NCBI GenBank assembly: GCA_913050205.1
Contig: CAJXAU010000097.1
Location: 1 to 6,576, forward strand
Source: an uncultured Verrucomicrobiota bacterium
Lineage (GTDB): Bacteria > Verrucomicrobiota > Verrucomicrobiia > Limisphaerales > UBA1096
DNA length: 6,576 bases
Direction of reading: 5' to 3'
Part shown: piece after piece, positions 5,108 to 6,576 of the stretch
Position numbering within the stretch: position 1 is the stretch's first letter
Layout: every line of letters begins with the position of its first letter
Position numbers and translations under genes: made by a program
Notes under the pieces: generated by a model
What the model saw: the letters and a program-made list of their open reading frames with translations, nothing else
The model's database searches: none
What the model was told of the DNA's origin: nothing

Positions 5108-6453
5108 CGGAGCGACGTGCCACAAAAAAAACGGATGGGTTCTGGGGGGTGCGTACACCGTTCGCGCCAAGCCGGGTTCCGTTTTTTTACGGATGGGTGA
5201 TTGTTTTTGCGGCGACCATCGGCTCTATCTTCAGCATCCCCGGGCAGACGATGGGCTTCAGCGTCTTTACCGATGTGCTGATCAACGAACTTGGCCTGTC
5301 ACGAGTGCAGTTGAGTCTGGCCTATTGCCTGGGGACGGTGGCCAGCGGGTTGACCCTGCCGTGGCTGGGGCGGGTGCTGGATCGCTGGGGGGAGCGCCGG
5401 ATGGCGGTGGCCTCGGTGTTGGCGACCGGGGGCGTTTTATTTTATCTGGCCAATTGCGGCGTGATCAGCCAAGCGCTTGGCCAAGCGATGCCGGCTGGGA
5501 TCGCGGCGTTCGCTGTCATCGGGCTTGGCTTTTACATGATCCGTGCGGCGGCACAGGGTGTGTTGTCGATGACCTGCCGTAACGTCATCGGTAAATGGTT
5601 TGACCACCAGCGGGGTCTGGCACTGGCCATCAGCGGCGTACTGGTCTCATTTAGCTACTCGTTCGCGCCGCGTGGTCTGGATTGGTTGATCGACAGTTAC
5701 GGTTACGACGGCGCCTGGCTCAGGATGGGTGTGGCCACGATCGTGATCATGGGCCCGCTCGCGTGGTTGCTGTTTCGCGACACACCGGAGGATGACGGCC
5801 TCGAGATGGACGGCGGCAAGGCGGCGCCGGCGGTCGTAAATCCCGACATGCACATCCACCGCGAATTTACCCGGGGGGAGGCGTTACGTGGTTATTCCTT
5901 CTGGGTGTTCAACCTGACTTTTTCATTTTATGGCCTCTACGCCACAGCCTTTACCTTTCACATTTTGTCGCTGGCAGAGGAGTATCAATTCGGGGACGAA
6001 CGAATCCTCTCACTCTTCGTGCCGATCGCGGCGACGAGTGTGTTGACCAACCTTCTATTCGGGGCAATCAACGCGAGGTTGCGATTAAAATGGTTGCTGC
6101 TGGTGATGAATATAGGCTGTCTGGCGGCTACGTTGGGGATGCTCTACATCGACCAACCGGGCGGCGTACCGGCGTACGTAATTGGCAACGGAATCGCGAG
6201 TGGCGGATTCGTGAGCCTGACCGGGATCGTATTCCCACGCTTTTACGGAAGAAAACACCTTGGTGCGATTAGTGGTGTGAACATGTCAGCAATGGTCATC
6301 GCGAGTGGACTTGGGCCGCTGGCATTTGGCTTGTGCCAGCAATTCAGCGGCAGCTATCGCGGCATCCTTATAGCCAGTGTGTTTGTGCCTGCGCTTCTCG
6401 CATTTTTGAGCCTGAAGGCGGACAACCCACAGAGAAAACTCACCGAAAACTGA
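5104..6453 (+). CDS. MFS transporter, OFA/monocarboxylate-like
   Basis: A 449-residue inner-membrane carrier of normal MFS length, with about 12 hydrophobic segments in two halves. The central cytoplasmic loop lies at about 225-262. The first helix begins FFYGWVIVFAATIG (27-40), a start shared by oxalate:formate antiporter and monocarboxylate-type MFS proteins. The loop 2-3 motif A is GRVLDRWGERR (89-99). The stretch FPRFYGRKHLGAISGV (377-392) matches the second-half signature of the same subgroup ('..fgrrhlGai.G'). The start is GTG 5104, overlapping the cytochrome stop by four bases, with GGAAGG seven bases upstream. Tight coupling to the dehydrogenase/cytochrome genes suggests that it moves a substrate or an acidic product of that oxidation; the ligand cannot be named from sequence. 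An unrelated organic-acid or sugar substrate remains possible. Confidence 0.88.
   Translation: MTERRATKKTDGFWGVRTPFAPSRVPFFYGWVIVFAATIGSIFSIPGQTMGFSVFTDVLINELGLSRVQLSLAYCLGTVASGLTLPWLGRVLDRWGERRMAVASVLATGGVLFYLANCGVISQALGQAMPAGIAAFAVIGLGFYMIRAAAQGVLSMTCRNVIGKWFDHQRGLALAISGVLVSFSYSFAPRGLDWLIDSYGYDGAWLRMGVATIVIMGPLAWLLFRDTPEDDGLEMDGGKAAPAVVNPDMHIHREFTRGEALRGYSFWVFNLTFSFYGLYATAFTFHILSLAEEYQFGDERILSLFVPIAATSVLTNLLFGAINARLRLKWLLLVMNIGCLAATLGMLYIDQPGGVPAYVIGNGIASGGFVSLTGIVFPRFYGRKHLGAISGVNMSAMVIASGLGPLAFGLCQQFSGSYRGILIASVFVPALLAFLSLKADNPQRKLTEN
5468..5485. repeat. Iterated palindrome, copy 5, overlapping double palindrome
   Basis: GCCAAGCGCTTGGC (5468-5481) overlaps CTTGGCCAAG (5476-5485). The 18 bases equal 4106-4123, but here the reading frame is different: codons give Ser-Gln-Ala-Leu-Gly-Gln-Ala in a loop of the MFS transporter. 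This rules out shared protein sequence as the cause of identity. Confidence 0.85.
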
Positions 6454-6490
6454 TCGTGATATGATCGAGAAAAATGGAGAGGGGGAAGAG

Positions 6491-6566
6491 TGGAGCCAGT
6501 TGTCAGATTCGAACTGACGACCGTTCGATTACAAATCGAGTGCTCTACCAACTGAGCTAAACTGGC
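6491..6566 (-). tRNA. trnT: tRNA-Thr (anticodon UGU), CCA encoded
   Basis: Read on the minus strand this is a complete 76-base tRNA including the encoded CCA (6491-6493). The acceptor stem GCCAGTT pairs with AACTGGC, followed by discriminator U. The D-stem is GCTC/GAGC with loop AGTTGGTA. The anticodon loop is TTTGTAA, giving anticodon TGT (UGU), which reads threonine ACA and other ACN codons. The T-arm is GTCAG-TTCGAAT-CTGAC. The variable loop has five bases. The anticodon stem has four pairs plus a C27-A43 mismatch at its top. The gene converges on the MFS gene, with 37 bases between them and no clear hairpin terminator there. Confidence 0.96.
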
Positions 6567-6576
6567 TTTCCCCCGA

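Noticed and set aside
5124..5131. Run of eight A bases near the start of the MFS gene, a possible slippage or phase-variation site
   Set aside because: The run lies in the codons for T-K-K-T with the correct frame intact, and eight A at lysine codons is common. No second in-frame start or alternate product supports a switch.
6454..6490. Terminator between the MFS gene and the convergent tRNA
   Set aside because: There is a short T-run on the minus strand (complement of 6470-6474) but no GC-rich hairpin next to it, and the GATC-containing stretch at 6451-6468 forms no convincing stem.
6354..6551. Minus-strand 65-codon reading frame with VVSSNLTTGS-like ending
   Set aside because: It overlaps the tRNA-Thr gene and its start region is the translated tRNA sequence, a well-known false gene type; the rest is the reverse of the MFS gene.

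Overview
The window reads like a chromosomal segment of a PVC-group bacterium, most likely Verrucomicrobiota, with Planctomycetota the main alternative. The main clue is the pair at 1906-5107: a secreted dehydrogenase-like beta-propeller protein followed by a HEAT-repeat/cytochrome c protein. They correspond to the two halves of a large 'membrane-bound dehydrogenase + Pirellula/Verrucomicrobium-type heme-binding domain' protein that is greatly expanded in that group. The DNA is moderately GC-rich and densely coded, with several four-base GTGA stop/start overlaps. All protein genes lie on the plus strand; one tRNA gene lies on the minus strand at the right edge.

Left block (1-1854): the tail of a DUF58 protein, a DUF4381-like single-pass membrane protein and a BatA-like von Willebrand factor A (VWA) membrane protein, joined by one- and four-base overlaps. 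This is the core of a MoxR/Bat-type operon; the MoxR ATPase would be expected upstream, outside the window. The usual next gene, a second VWA protein (BatB), is absent. In its place is an 11-codon ATG reading frame overlapping the batA stop (1851-1886), then a short spacer.

Middle and right block (1906-6453): the secreted dehydrogenase-like protein, a separately secreted HEAT/cytochrome c protein that starts at a GTG with its own signal peptide (3899), and a 12-helix MFS transporter that overlaps the cytochrome gene by GTGA. The likely sense is a periplasmic oxidation module (catalytic propeller plus heme electron acceptor) co-expressed with a carrier for a substrate or product. The substrate cannot be read from the sequence. 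A tRNA-Thr(UGU) gene with encoded CCA converges on the operon at 6491-6566.

The most unusual signal is not a gene. The perfect palindrome CTTGGCCAAG occurs five times in 6.6 kb, in four unrelated genes and in two reading frames, often extended to GCGCTTGGCCAAGCGC-like forms. Two copies are embedded in an identical 18-bp sequence that is read in different frames in two different genes. It behaves like a genome-wide iterated palindrome, comparable in kind to cyanobacterial HIP1. No CRISPR array, insertion sequence, phage gene or defence system is visible.
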